Under the pieces are notes generated by a model. It did no database searches. It worked only from the letters and a program-made list of their open reading frames with translations, and was not told where the DNA came from. This document shows positions 11,500 to 23,560 of a stretch of 64,000 nt of DNA, piece after piece. How positions within the stretch are numbered: the stretch's first letter is position 1; the number at the start of each line of letters is the position of its first letter. This DNA comes from Solicoccozyma terricola (taxonomy: Eukaryota; Basidiomycota; Tremellomycetes; Filobasidiales; Piskurozymaceae): contig BCLD01000011.1 of NCBI GenBank assembly GCA_001600875.1, positions 1 to 64,000 of the forward strand. The letters run 5' to 3'. The translations under genes were made by a program, and so were the position numbers.

Positions 11500-12969
11500 T
11501 GGACTCGGGCCAGAGGTCATTGCGATCGTAAGTAGTGCCCACCCACCGTCGCTGCCAGTCGTTGAATGACTGATATCTGACCCGTGTCTTCGATCCTGCC
11601 AGGTCTCCCCCTCTCTCTCTATCATGGGCAATGGACACAATCAAGTGGTAAACTTCAGGACATCTCTCTTCTCGAGCGGTAGTAACGTTTTCTTGAATCC
11701 ACGGCGGTAAGCTTGGCACAAAGGTCTGGATCAACCCGTATATGTGTAAAAAGTATGGAATCGCCTGCTGTTTTTCCGATGAAGCGACGCCGTTCCCCGG
11801 CAAGTAGCTCGATATGATAGGTTCCCTTACCCTATCTTCCGAGCCTATGAGTCGTTAATGTGGGATGTAGCCCCTGGCCGTAGCTATCTGGGGATACCCG
11901 AGCACCAGTAGGTCGCATAGGGTGGTGCTCGTGTGAGTGCATCTGGCAAGGTGTTTTTGGCCGCTTTGGTGTTTTTGAGCCTTGAAACTGCTCGCAGACC
12001 CCCTAGACATGAGCATCTGTGTAACGATCTAACGACGATCGTCACACCCGAGGATAGACTAGTCACTTGACTCTCTATCCGATATCGATCAGCTAACGTG
12101 TGGTCTAGGCGTATCCGGACCCTGTCAAGATGGAGAACCCAACTCCTCCAGCGAAAGCCAAAGCCATCCTCTCTCGACACCGTTTCACCACAGTCGACAG
12201 CGAAGACGAAGTCGACCAAAATGGTGACGTTAACGTACGATACGACACCATGAAGTTCTATGGAAAAACGGGAAACGGCTCGAAAGATGAGGTTGAGACG
12301 ATGGGCCGTCAATGACGGACATAGCCCCTGCTCGTGGCTATCCAGTGGTGCTCGAGCATCATGCCCTCACCTAGGGAGCCCTTGTCGCCATCTGGCTTAG
12401 CAGCTTTTTTTCATGTCGACTGCCCCTCGGCGGGCCAGTGGCAAAAGTGAACCCTTTCAAATTTGGCCCCCGGTGACAAGGCTTGGGAGCTGCAAACGAG
12501 CATCTGCTACCAGATGCTCGGAAGATTAAATAGGAGTTGTTGAAGTAATCAGCTCCGGTCTTGTTCTGGCAATATGCCTGAGGGGGGGCCGGTTGGTCAG
12601 TTGTCGCTTCAACGGTTGCTCAACCGTCTCCTTGGCTTCCTGTGTTAATGAGGCGAACGTGCAAAGCAGGAATGAGAATGACCGTCAGTTGTTGCCCTTG
12701 ATTGCAAGGCTGGTGGCGAAGACCTTTATGGCCAATGAATTGTAACTCTCGGCAAACTTCAACACATGGCTTTCATGACGGGATGGCAATATACCACTCG
12801 CGGTCGAGTCCCGAGCGTAGGAAAATCACTTCCAGGTGGTCCTTGACCGTACCTTCTCTCAGCTAATATATATTCAGTCGATACGTCTTGCACAAAAAAT
12901 GTCCTCTAGATACCAATTTGTTGATATCTTACTTGGTCCAGATCCTGTTCCGCAGACATATTAAGCTAC
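11500..12969. other. Intergenic with possible degenerate repeats
   Basis: No gene is recognised. A 62-codon frame at 12130-12315 and its antisense frame are open but match nothing I know. Related direct phrases flank it (TAGCCCCTGGCCGTAGCTAT at 11870 and TAGCCCCTGCTCGTGGCTAT at 12319), hinting at a small decayed element. A perfect 10-bp hairpin lies at 12497-12520. Confidence 0.4.
12497..12520. repeat. Perfect hairpin, 10-bp stem
   Basis: CGAGCATCTG and its exact reverse complement CAGATGCTCG are separated by the loop CTAC. It stands alone in intergenic sequence, about 450 bp downstream of the lectin gene's stop. Function unknown. Confidence 0.75.
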
Positions 12970-15473
12970 TTATCCACCCTCAAACCGATACAGAACGTAC
13001 TGATTAGTATTCCAGTCTGTGCACTGCCATGTCTGGAGCTGGTTCGAGTTGGCAAGATTACCATTGGTGAGGTCGAGGCATTGACCTTTACCTGAGAGGC
13101 AGAAAATGTCAGTGAGGCATGCTAGTGCCATAGAAACATTGATCTCCACCTGTCACGGCGATACGGTTGTCATCTGTGTAGTACCATTCTTGCGCCTGTC
13201 AAAGGTTACGATCAGTAATGAGTTGGATTCAACCCCAAGGAATCACGTCCTGCTTACTGGAAGGTTGTCGTAGCAAGTCCCTATGCATGGCTAAAATCAG
13301 TGACCAAAAGTTGTGTCGAGCATATTCTGACAACTTTTGCTTACAGATCTTAGCTCCGACCCCCGAAGCCGGATTGGAACCTGCGTCCAAGCAGAAATTC
13401 TGGGGGATCCTCTGTCCATCAACCGCTCTCCGACATGACACAGGGATGTAGTGTATAGCTTACAGTACGACCTAATCGAACCTTTGTATTGCCCTTTTTC
13501 AATAACCAATTCTGAGCTCCTGTTCCATTGCAGTCGTAACTACCGGACGGAAAGCCTTGAGACTATCAGTATCATCGTCACAACAGCCTTTGCCTGAACA
13601 ATCACCCCTGAGACGGTGTGATGACTGCAAAAATGACTAACATTTGAACAGGAGTGCCATTCGCTTGAACATTCCCTCGAACATCCATACATTTCCTTGT
13701 ATCTCCGTTGGGATGGACTTGTACGAATGGTCGAGGCTTGTAAGGCTTGTTGTGTCTGCTGGTTGTCCCATCGGGCATCATGTCAGGCGAAAAAAAAAAC
13801 ATCCCGCAATATCATGCATTTTCAAGTCTACTCACGCAACAATACGGGTAGCAGAAGAAACGCCAGAAGAAACCGCAGCAGAAGCCGCAGTAGAAATCGC
13901 AGAAGAAGCCGCCGTAGAAACCGCAGCAGAAGCCGCACCAGAAGCCGCCGTAGAAACAACAGCAGAAACCGCAGCAGAAGCAGCAGTAGAAACCGCAGTT
14001 GCAGCAGCACAAGAAACCACAATAGAAATTACAATAGGAGCGGCACAAGAAACCACAGTAGAAACCGCAGTAGGAGCGGAAGAAACGGCAGAAGAAACGC
14101 CAGAAGAAACCGCAGCAGAAGCCGCAGTAGAAACGGCAGCAGAAGCCGTAGTGGATGTCAAACAGGCCGACGAGGAACCAGGTTGAATGATGACAGGAGC
14201 CGAGTAAGAGGTACTGTCAGGGATGATAAAACGATTCACCTGCGTCAGCCAAGACATTATTGTTCCTTTTTTTTTTTTTGGAGGTCAAGCTTGCAAACTC
14301 ACACTCCAGAGCTGTCAGTGATCTTGAAGGTGATGGAAGTCCCAGCGGGGAGGTTAACGGTCCAAGTGTATGGGGAGCTCTGAACTTGTCCAAAGTCTAC
14401 GAGAGCGGCTGCTGCGGTCTGACCTCCTGGGATGACGGAGCTGGTGGTGGATTAAAAAAGGTCAGGATGAGCAAGAGGGGTCTAACCCGGCAAGAATAGA
14501 AACAAAAGTTGCACAATCTCCAGCTACACTACTGTCTCATCCTCGATCATTCGTCACTAGTCTAGTCTTTTGCCTCGTCGAGGACAAGTGATTTTTGCGT
14601 AATCACCAAACCCATCGATGCTGCGGTTTCATCCGGAAGCATACACCACACAACCGACCCGTTTCATCATTATCTAATCTGCGTCCTCCTGTAACCCTGT
14701 TCCCATATTCCTTGACCACCCAAACCGGTTCCAAAATTCATCCAGGCCACACCAGGGTAGAATGGACATAGATGAAGAAATCCCCAACACTCACAGGAAG
14801 TAGGGAGCGGTACCACCGGAGAAAGTGATAGCGACCGGTTCTGATGTGTCGAAGGAGGTGTGTTGGGGGGGGGGGGGGGGTAAGCAAGACGAGAGGAGGA
14901 TGACGAGGAATTTTTCGTGTGAGGGGTTAAGGGTTGTTTGGAGGGTCGAGAGTGAGATGGTGAACAACAAAGCGAGATGAGGGGAAGAGGTAAGAGTGGG
15001 TGACAGGCAATCATGATTGGGAAAAAGAAAAAGAAAAAGAAAAAGAAAAAGAAAAAGAAAAAGAAAAAGAAAAAGAAAAAGAAAAAGAAAAAAAACAATA
15101 AGTGATTGATCTCGCATCGACTAGATGAATAACTGTCGACTTACGGCACTGGATAACGGAAGCCTATTGAAACCCCGACCAACACCGCACACCAGAAAAA
15201 CGGGGAAGTGATAATGTCAGTATTGTTCTTCACTTGATCGCATACGAGTTCCCTCTCATCGCATTATGCAGAGTGGATACGGAGTCTGGTATTGAATCAA
15301 CGGGAGATGGTTGACTTAGGAGGGGTGGTAGAGCCAATGCTCCGTGCGAAGATGGGGTGAGATGGGGGAGGAAGGGAGCGGATGGAAGGAGAAGCACTCA
15401 CTGGGGTCTGAACAGTGGCCTGAGCGATAACCGTGGTGGCCAAGGCAATAACAGCAAAGATCTTGGACAACAT
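12970..15473 (-). CDS. Secreted protein: CxP module, Ser/Ala linker and ricin-B lectin domain
   Basis: Exon 1 (15473-15402) encodes the signal peptide MLSKIFAVIALATTVIAQA. A 19-nt microexon (15163-15145) adds ASVIQC. Later exons give QPVAITFSGGTAPYFL (about 14840-14790), the rest of a beta-rich module with YTWTVNLPAGTSI (14430-14300), and a Ser/Ala/Val repeat linker (about 14190-13840). The last six exons form a ricin-B trefoil: CMDVRGN, VQIYDCNGTGAQNW, FCLDAGSNPASGVGAKIW, YDNLPAQEWYY, QCLDLTNG and LQTWQC, with QxW-type motifs. The stop is at 12972-12970. Introns have canonical borders and phases agree. The protein is predicted to be secreted and to bind galactose- or GalNAc-type glycans. The same CxP module recurs in the 27.7-31.9 kb proteins. 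A TATATAA lies 125 bp upstream. Confidence 0.85.
13840..14150. repeat. Short-period coding repeat (Ser/Ala linker)
   Basis: Imperfect 6-18 bp units of the type GCAGAAGAAACC/GCAGTAGAAACC run for about 300 bp. On the minus strand they encode the AAVSTAASAAVS linker of the lectin gene. The other frames stay open and give Arg-rich or Cys/Phe-rich shadows. Confidence 0.85.
14865..14880. repeat. G16 homopolymer in a lectin-gene intron
   Basis: Sixteen consecutive G (C on the coding strand) form part of the pyrimidine tract just before the acceptor of the QPVAITFSGG exon. Confidence 0.9.
15019..15095. repeat. (AAAAAG)n hexanucleotide microsatellite
   Basis: About 12 near-perfect copies of GAAAAA lie inside the roughly 290-nt intron that follows the 19-nt microexon of the lectin gene. 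On the coding strand it is a long pyrimidine tract. Confidence 0.95.
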
Positions 15474-15597
15474 GGTGATTGAGTGGGTGTTCGGAGAGTG
15501 TTCGGTGGACGAGAGGGATGGGTTGAGGGAGAGGATGTTGGATGATGAGCTCTGTGTGTGAGCTGCCTGTGTGAAAGCAAGTGGATGGATAGCTGGC

Positions 15598-15604
15598 TTA
15601 TATA
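15598..15604 (-). promoter_or_regulatory. TATA box of the lectin gene
   Basis: TATATAA on the minus strand, 125 bp upstream of the ATG at 15473. Confidence 0.45.
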
Positions 15605-15757
15605 GCCATCCAACCCAACCTCAAACTAGAGAAGTTGGAACGAACCTGCATCTGCGGACTCTAGCGGAAAGGGAATGACCCCACCTGACCATTCCTAACG
15701 CCACTCACGATTCCTGAAACGATAGAGTCCTCTGCCCTGCTTGGCAGGAAAGCCAGT

Positions 15758-15793
15758 CACTAGATTCGTGTGATCCACTAGATTCGTGTGATC
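15758..15793. repeat. Tandem 18-bp repeat, two copies
   Basis: CACTAGATTCGTGTGATC occurs twice back to back (15758-15775, 15776-15793), with a weaker third phrase (CACTAAATTCCGGTG) at about 15811. It is intergenic, about 290 bp upstream of the lectin ATG. The rest of 15474-16870 shows no recognised gene. Confidence 0.8.
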
Positions 15794-16870
15794 GACCCGG
15801 GAACGTCAGCCACTAAATTCCGGTGCTGTCGTCTGCGGACGGCCATTTGCATAGATTTCCTTCTTTGTCTCGGAAGGTTACAGTCATCAAAGCGCCGAAT
15901 GCTTCTAAAATGTCGGGCGTGAATAACGTTTGAGTGGATCTTCGGGGCCATGGCCATCGAGCTGGAGGCGGGTAGTGTGATTTGGAGTCAAATTGCCCAG
16001 CGAGACCCGGTGAATTGTGTTTCATCCCGTACACGTGATCGTCAGGTCGATGCTGTTACAGATGCCCTTTCAATGGCTTTTACGACGCATGGCTGTCTTC
16101 CCGATCTTGAAACGTCCAGTACCAGTGACACAGACGAGCCAGTGCCAGCATCTCACGCCTCGGGGCATCGACCGTGGGAGCAACCTCTCTGACCGGAAGC
16201 GACTCTAAGCAACGACCCTGACTCTATCGCCTGGGCAGCCAAGAGAATGCGGGACAGAGGGGAGCTAGACCTCTGAAGAATGAGCAACAGTCTTGTGACT
16301 GTTTTGAGTGAGTGACAGAAGTGAAATGGATACTGTCAAGCTGGTAGCAGGTACCCGGTGAAGAAAAGGGTCTAGAGGTGACTACTCAACTGTCTCTGCA
16401 GTCCCTCTACGCATGATGATGGAGAACAAGAGGTGCGGACTCAATCGGCAGGGGTGGCGGATTGACGCTATCCGACTGGGAGGTGCAGGAGCAGAGTAAG
16501 CCGAATGGCGCCGGAATACTGGGTAATCCATGCTCTATTCCGAGTTGTTAAAGGAGGCCGTCTGATTGGTAGGGTCACGGTGACCGGCCCTGTCGACAAA
16601 AAGGGTAGGAAATGATGTATCCGTCGTTTTGAAATCTGCCCTTCTCCAATCAACTACATCCGTAATTTCCTCGTTATGTGTTGGCCGGCCATTGTCAGAC
16701 TTGGAACTTTTTGTCCATCACTCCGAGCAGACAGTCATCCAAATACTTTGAAACCTATTTTATTGATGCATGGTGCAATACTGAACACTTCTGAATAATC
16801 AGCACTTTTGAATACCCCCAGAAAATTGTGAAGAATTCTTCAGCACGCATTATCACCTACTCCTTCAAAC

Positions 16871-17993
16871 ATGATCAGATTACAATCACTGGGCCTTAGA
16901 GCCTTCTATTTCCAGACCGATATCCCAGACGTCGACTCTGTCACTGCTGCTTGCAATGCCGCTCTCGATCTCATCCCCAATGGAAGCTTGTTCGGAGGTG
17001 TACGATGCGCTGCGATTTCAAGATCAGTAATTATTCGTCGCTTACGCTCTGATGTCTTGAAACTTACCCAAGTCTCCTTGGACATAGCGACCATGGACGA
17101 ACAAGATGACCGACTCGGTGAAAGACTTCAAGGATGTCTTGTTGGTGAACGCATACGAAACATTTGTTGTGGATGCTTGCATGTCAGATGCTAGTGAGTG
17201 GTATCGAGAGTTGCTACCCGCCTCTCCCTCGCTTACCGCGATGCGCTTTCCTTGCCATAGTCAACTCTCAATACCCGGATCTAGGACCTTTCCACCCTCG
17301 TGTGGAGGAAGAACGTGGATGCATAGTAAACCTAGCTTCAGCAGCGGCGACGCAGGTACCTGCCCGGTGTTTGACTTATGGTCCTACCAAGAGTACATTT
17401 TATAATAATCTGAGGCATCACGTAAACGTTTACATTGACCCATCTCTGCCCCGCAAAATAGCTGCTGTATTGGGTATCACTGCTGGCGCAGCTGACTACC
17501 TTGGCGCTTCTGGTATTCGAGTCAACTGCGTTTCACCTTCCATTGTCGCATCCAAAATGATGGGTGACCGTTTGGTGAGTCCATATCTAATGAATGCCTT
17601 TGAAGAGCGATCTGCTGACTCTCCCCCCACCCCGTCCAGCAGTACTTCGAAGAGCAGTTGAATGCGACCCGCCATTTTCCCTCGTCGGCACGCTGATGCC
17701 TCTGAGATTTTGTCTGGTGTGATCTTCCTGCTCGAGACAAGCATGATGAACGCCTTCGACGTGAGTCCCCCCCCCCCCCCTTTTTTCTTTTTAGCATAAT
17801 GCAGACTTTGACTAACTGACCACGACGGCGTCGTATCCCTCAGCTCAAAATTGATGGCGCTTGGCGAACGAATTTCACTTGGAGAACCGGGGGTGACGAT
17901 CGTAAGTGGCAGACAAAGGTTGGCTTGAAGCACTTTGGCTCACTATTCCTGGGATCTTCGCCAGCTCGAGAGCTTGCACCAGCACTGGAGTAA
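16871..17993 (+). pseudogene. Short-chain dehydrogenase lacking its cofactor-binding N-terminus
   Basis: Seven exon-like blocks with good borders (16871-17026, 17088-17193, 17261-17392, 17462-17574, 17640-17760, 17844-17901, 17965-17993) read as a classical SDR: LFGGVRCAAIS, PWTNKMTDSVKDF, LLVNAY, CIVNLASAA, the YGPTK active site, GITAGAADYLGASGIRVNCVSPS, EILSGVIFLL and PRELAPALE. The reading starts at a position matching the third beta-alpha unit. No TGxxxGIG motif exists upstream, so the NAD(P)-binding end is missing. The spliced length is one base too long: in exon 5 an extra T in TTTCCCTCGTCGG puts a stop in frame before RRHADASEIL. N-terminal loss plus the frameshift argue for a recent pseudogene. 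It lies 363 bp upstream of a Zn-cluster regulator on the same strand. Confidence 0.8.
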
Positions 17994-18355
17994 TTGATGA
18001 ATGGAGGGTGGGGGTTAGTATTTCAGAACCGTAAAGCTGAGGGTCGCTTTGTTTCTGTATATGCATGCATGTAATTGCATCACACGGGAATGTTCCCAAA
18101 GTCTGCTGTTGGTAAACGACGTGAAAGAGCCTGATCTCGGAAGTGAGCTTCCCTGAGCACAAACTAAGACGGGCCCACTCAAAAGTTGTCAAGTTGGCCA
18201 CTGAAAATCCACGTCATGCTGGGCTTGTGGTGATGGAAGCATTTCGGTCCGTACCATACCGGTTACTTAGGCACATCTCACGAGATGAATTCAGATTCTT
18301 CAACCACATGCATCATCATCATCATCTGCACAACAGCATCTCTGCTCGCTGAAGC

Positions 18356-21300
18356 ATGAGTGACCATTCCCATCACAGCCCAGAGTCACCGAGAGAGAAA
18401 AGCAAGAGTCGGAGGCAGAGGCAGACGCTGAGTTGTGCTGGTGAGATCCCCCAAAAAACTTATGCTAGAACCAAAGTTCGGCAGTCCGATCCTATGTATT
18501 TTTTGCTTACCGCCATATCTTTCCCTTCTCCTCTGATAGAGTGCCGTCGAGTCAAGCTCAAGTGCGATAGACAAGGTGCGTCAGGAACTTTACTGGATTT
18601 GGCGTAATGAATGAACCTAACCTGTGACACATTTTCACCAGTCCCTTGTTCGACCTGTGTGAAGCGAAAATGTGCAGGACTTTGCCCAAAAGGGACCATG
18701 AAGTCCAAGGAAACCGAGTCAGTCACGTCGCTTCGACTGCCAACATCTGCAGACCTCTCAGACGCTCTTTATCAGGCTGTCAGTGGACGACGAGGAGAGC
18801 TACAAAGCTCGCATTCAGCAACTGGAAATGCTTCTCGCAAAGCACGGAGTGAATGATTTCACCGACGGGAACTTGTCAACCGAACCCATAGACATGATCG
18901 TGAGGACGCGGTCAGATTCAAGCAGCACCTACTCCAGTCTCATGGAAAAAAGCACCGGGGAGTCTAGCACTTCTGCGTCGGAAGAGGGGGGTGGGAGGAT
19001 GGAGGGGTTTGACAGACCTAGTGCTGGTATTTTGGAGGTGTGTAATGGGCTTACTCCTGTATCGCACCCTACTACTTTACTCATCACGTTGTGCCTGCCA
19101 GGTATCGGAATCGGCCACCGCGACCCCAACAGGTCATCAATCACTCTCACGATCCCAATCATTCACCTACGACCGCCGATCTCAAAGATCTTCCAACATC
19201 CGAACGGAAGCACTTCCTTATAATGCGACTCATCAAAGCAAAGACAAATACCCGCTAGAAAGCATGGGACCTTGCTTTCCCTTTGGTCAGGTGTACACAC
19301 ACAGCAGCTATGAAGAGCTAAAAGCGAGATTACCAAGCTGGGAGAGGGCGTGTCTTTTGGTTGACAACTATTACACGTATTCCGCATGGAAGTGAGTGAT
19401 TTGGCTTCATCAACGCCATATTGTACTCTAACGGTACTCATTTCGAACATCAGTTACGATATCGTGCCGCGTGAAATCTTCTTTCCCCACCTACATGCTA
19501 TCTATGAACCCTCTGCTGCTGGTCACCACCACCCAGAGGAATTTGACAAGTTGTCCCTGGTATTCAGTATAATGGCCACCGGCGTCTTCTTTGACCTGGG
19601 ATCAATCGTGCAGGCAGATGATGCCGGGGTATACTACAATTTAGCAAAGACGGCGCTGGCCGCCGCAGATTTCCTGAACAAGCCTACGTTGGCGTGTGTG
19701 GAGTCTCTGGTCAGTATGTTAGCCCCCCGATCCGTCTGCAATGCTCTGATTCAGCCGCTGTTCGTAGCATATCATGTCGCATTACTTATTGTCAGCCGGG
19801 TTTCCCACCCAACCCTTCGACCTTCTTCGTTGACTGTTTCGCCGCTTGGCATTCCAGAGGTTCTACGTCCAGCACTTCCGGTGGAGATAGCCCATGGCCA
19901 TTTTGGGGATTGTCGATGCGGTTATGCGAAATGGTGAGTGGGCCCCGTTTCAACGACCGCCTGTGGGAAATCGCTGAAAAGGATGATCTGATAGTTGGGA
20001 TTACATCGAGATGCGGGGAATGCCAGAATATCACCAGCCGCGCTGGATGAGCGAAGGTATATACAACAAAACATGCTCAGTTTGAAAGCGCTCTGCGGGG
20101 CTGATAAGATGTGTTGACGATCAATATAGGAGGGTGTTTTGGGAGGTCGAGTGTGTGGACATATTTCAAGTAAGTACGCCACGTATGCATCCAGCCTTTC
20201 AATATCGGTGCTGACTTCTCGCTTTCACTCGTAGTCTAATGACGCTACCCGCCCGTAAGCGCTGCGACACCAGCGTCTTTAGTGAAATCTAACCCTTATG
20301 TCTCCTCGTCATCATAGCAACTCGATATCCCCCGGTCACTTTGACACCCATTTTCCTCAAGACATCGATGCGTCCACAAAAGGTATTGATGAACATGCGA
20401 GACCAGAGGGATTTTCTAGGCTTAAATTTCAGGTTGCTATATTGGCCAACAAGTGGGTAACATGACCCCAAAACCACAGTGATGGGAAAATTGAAGCTGA
20501 CTGTTTTTTGCACAGGGTTCTGGATGAGAATCTGCGCGCGGAGCCTTCATCGTATGAGGTTGTGACTGGTTTGTGGCAGCAGATGTAAGTTTTCAACGTT
20601 GAGAATGCTTCAACCATCGGTCATTGATATTTTGAACCACCAGATGCGCTTTTGAGATTGCTTTACCGTACTACATGCGGTGCAAACCCGCGCGAACGAT
20701 TATCGATGTCTTTCCACTGGGCGGCAGCCCGTCTTATACGATGTCTCCGTCGTCCACCGATGGTGAAATAGGGCTGATATTTCAGGTAAGCGGCCCGAAA
20801 GGCGACTATCGGTTGGGATCGGTTCGATTTACAAACTCACATACACAGCGACACACTCTGGCATTAAACCTCTCCAAAACGATTCTCGCTTTACACCGGC
20901 CTTATTTTGCCCGGGCGCTACTTGAACATCCCAATGACCCTCTCCAAAGCAAGTTTGCAGCTTCTTTCCTGGCGGTCGTGGAGCGGTGCAATGTGAAACT
21001 GTGTGACATGCTTGTGATGATTGACGCAAACGGCTGATGACTCACCACCACTTGCAGATGTTTATTGCCATTGCCGAGAGTATATACCACTTATTCCCGG
21101 AGATGAGTCTCAGGCATTGGTTCTTCTGGGTACGCCTATGGAACATGGTGGGGCATTGTTTTATCGAGGATTGCTGACTACTTCCCATACCAGTATCATG
21201 CATTTTCGGCCGCTGTCTGCTTGCGAAACGTCGTGAAACTCACTCCCAGGGGACCACTGAGCGACCTAGCGAGCAAGGGACTGGACACCGTCGTGGCTCT

Positions 21301-22021
21301 GTTCGAATCCGCTCCGCCGGCAACAAGACCCCACGCAAATCTACACTGGCTTCTGAAACTGAAACAAAATCTACCGGAATCATTGTTCAGACAGCCCAAT
21401 CTGGACGTGTCTCAACCGGCCAAGCAAAATGTAGTAAACTTCAACAACAACGTGGGAGCAATGTCCTCACAGAAAACCGATGAACAGCAGCTAAACGCTT
21501 GGACTGCACGGCTCTTGGAAGAAATTGGGCTTCCTCCCACGTCGAGCTTTGGCCGGACTAGTGGCGACGGCTCACAGACTCCAGTCTCTTCAGTCGCTGG
21601 TCAAGCGTTCTCTACGTCCATTCCGGACTGTAACAACGTGTCGGACAATCAGGTGGGTCTAGACATGAAACCTGCTGATGAAACCTGCTGATCCTTGAAA
21701 CGCAGGGCCTCCCTTCCAACGACGTGTTATTCGACTCTGCTTACTTTCGTGCAGATAACCCCCTCAATGGTTTTGCCGAGTCATCTTCATCTGCACTCGT
21801 CGGGAACAGCATGGTTTTGGATGGTAGCAATTCCATGGACGATTCATCATGGCCGATGGACTCTACCGATCCCTATGTGAGTCATGCCCATACATTTCCG
21901 TCTACCTTGCTTACGTGCATTTTAATGACAACAGATGATGTACTTGTTGAATTGTGGGGAGCTGTCGCAAGCATGGCAGAATCAGGACATATCAGATCCG
22001 GACATCTTAATGAACATGTAG
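18356..22021 (+). CDS. Zn(II)2Cys6 fungal transcription factor
   Basis: The zinc cluster is spread over three exons. SCA joins ECRRVKLKCDRQ and then VPCSTCVKRKCAGLCP, giving C-x2-C-x6-C-x5-C-x2-C-x8-C, with small GTGAGA and GTGCGT introns between. A short coiled coil follows (YKARIQQLEMLLAKHG), then a Ser-rich stretch and the fungal_trans domain: CLLVDNYYTYSAW, REIFFPHLHAIYEP, LSLVFSIMATGVFFDLG, LGLHRDAGNARI, RRVFWEVECVDIF and SPGHFDTHFPQDID. The C-terminal half has LSKTILALHRPYFARALLEHP and a Gln/Asn/Ser-rich tail ending NQDISDPDILMNM, stop 22019-22021. I count more than ten introns. The protein should be nuclear and bind CGG-type half sites. It could regulate the neighbouring SDR, but that gene is now broken. 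Confidence 0.85.
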
Positions 22022-23340
22022 TTGCGCAAGACTGTGTGAAGAATGAAGATGCCCGAAACTCGACGTCCAGTCACGCCGATTTTGGTGCCACTTATTACCG
22101 GGCGAGCATTGGACAGACAGGCAGACTTGTGCAGTTCTTGCAATATGTGCAGATCAAGTCCGAAACAGCTGTGGTCCAGAACCGGCCAAGAAATCTGTTT
22201 CTAGCATGTTATTCCTCTGATCCGGGGATGAAAAGCAATGCTAAAAGAAATGCTGGCAAAAGTCCGAGCGATCGGGGCTCTGAACCAAATGAAACCCAGC
22301 TCAGCGGGAATTGTCAGATCATTGCCACGTTAGATCTGCTTTCGGTCGATTCGGCTAGGACCGGTTAGGACTTGCCGTGGCATGCGCCACAGTTCTTTGT
22401 TATCTCTGTAGCGATGTATACCGAGGCCCTCATCCGACGGCATAGGAGATATCCCATCCCGACCCTTGCGGGGTAACACCTGTGCGTAGCCAGCTAGCCT
22501 ACAATATTAAACGCGCCAGTCGCTGCACTTGTACTAGACATCCACATCGCACCGTTCGCACCGCAATACACACTCCTCGATTCATCGCACCATCACTATC
22601 GACCAGACACTCCTCTACGGCGCAAGGGTTCCACTCGCCAATGGCGAGGGAAAGATCACGCTGGACGTCCAATCTCATTTGGCCCCTCCAGTCGCCGACA
22701 ACTTCCAATACCACCTCAAACATCCGGCATCACTCCTGTCGTGTGCTGATCCTATCCGATGGTAGTACCCCTGGTCGACGATATCGACCTAAGTAACTCT
22801 CGTCGGATCGGCTATGACTTGTATGTGGGTCCTGTGAATGTTGGTTTCAGACCTTGCCTTGATGTGCTGGCGATAGAATAGACTAGTGCTGGATAGAGTG
22901 ACTTGGATAGCTAGTCCGATGGAGTCGACTGTAATGCCCGAAGCGAGCAGAGGTGTAAGGAATGTAACTGCAAAGTAACATTCATTAACCGGACCCCTTA
23001 CCACTATGGCAAAAGGCCACAATTCCATGCTCAAAGTGGAATTGAGTTTGCAGTTGTGCAGTTGTATATAAACCCAACACGCCCAAGGATGTGGTCCCCG
23101 GCATCCTTGCAAGAGGCATATGTATAGGTATCTGTGTCTCGCTGATTACAGGGTGAAAAGAGAAAGAGAGGGGACAAACAGCCTCGAGAACGGCCGCTTT
23201 ACATATGGCTTTGGGACAGGAGAAAGTGGCAAGAAAGGGAGTCAATATGGTTGGGCGAAGCCAGGGCATGAGTGACGGTGGAGGAATCATGGGGTGCAGA
23301 TGTGAGTCCGGCATCTCCGTGCTGTCGATGATGTGTTGGT

Positions 23341-23390
23341 ATTAACGGTACGTTAATGATGGCCTGGCATTAACGGGTCGGGAATGCCAG
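23341..23390. repeat. Two adjacent small inverted repeats
   Basis: ATTAACG-GTA-CGTTAAT (23341-23357) is followed by CTGGCATT...AATGCCAG (23364-23371 and 23383-23390). Both are perfect. They sit about 350 bp upstream of the next gene and could be regulator sites. Confidence 0.6.
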
Positions 23391-23552
23391 ATGAGGTCCG
23401 AGCTGGGTCGACTCGGTCGGCAATCCCCTTGATTCGTTACACAGAGCCGTAGAGGTGCGGGGACGTGCCGCACAAAAGTAGCCGCGGCGATTGTGCCGAT
23501 CAGGGAAGCTCATCTACCCACAGCAGCATCGAAGCCACATCAATACCGCCAT

Positions 23553-23560
23553 TGACGTCA
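23553..23560. promoter_or_regulatory. CRE/ATF-type palindrome TGACGTCA
   Basis: A perfect TGACGTCA, the site bound by CREB/ATF-family bZIP proteins in fungi, lies 169 bp upstream of the ATG at 23729. A chance match cannot be excluded. Confidence 0.3.

Noticed and set aside
11884..12312. 142-codon minus frame and 61-codon plus frame in the 12-kb spacer
   Set aside because: Mutually antisense, no recognisable domain; related flanking phrases suggest a decayed element instead.
13697..14383. Arg/Ser-rich plus-strand frame (SRSRNRRRSRR type) and Cys/Phe-rich minus frame over the same repeat
   Set aside because: They are antisense or off-frame readings of the short-period repeat that encodes the Ser/Ala linker of the lectin gene.
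14670..15117. Poly-Phe and (FL)n minus-strand frames
   Set aside because: Translation of the (AAAAAG)n microsatellite within an intron.
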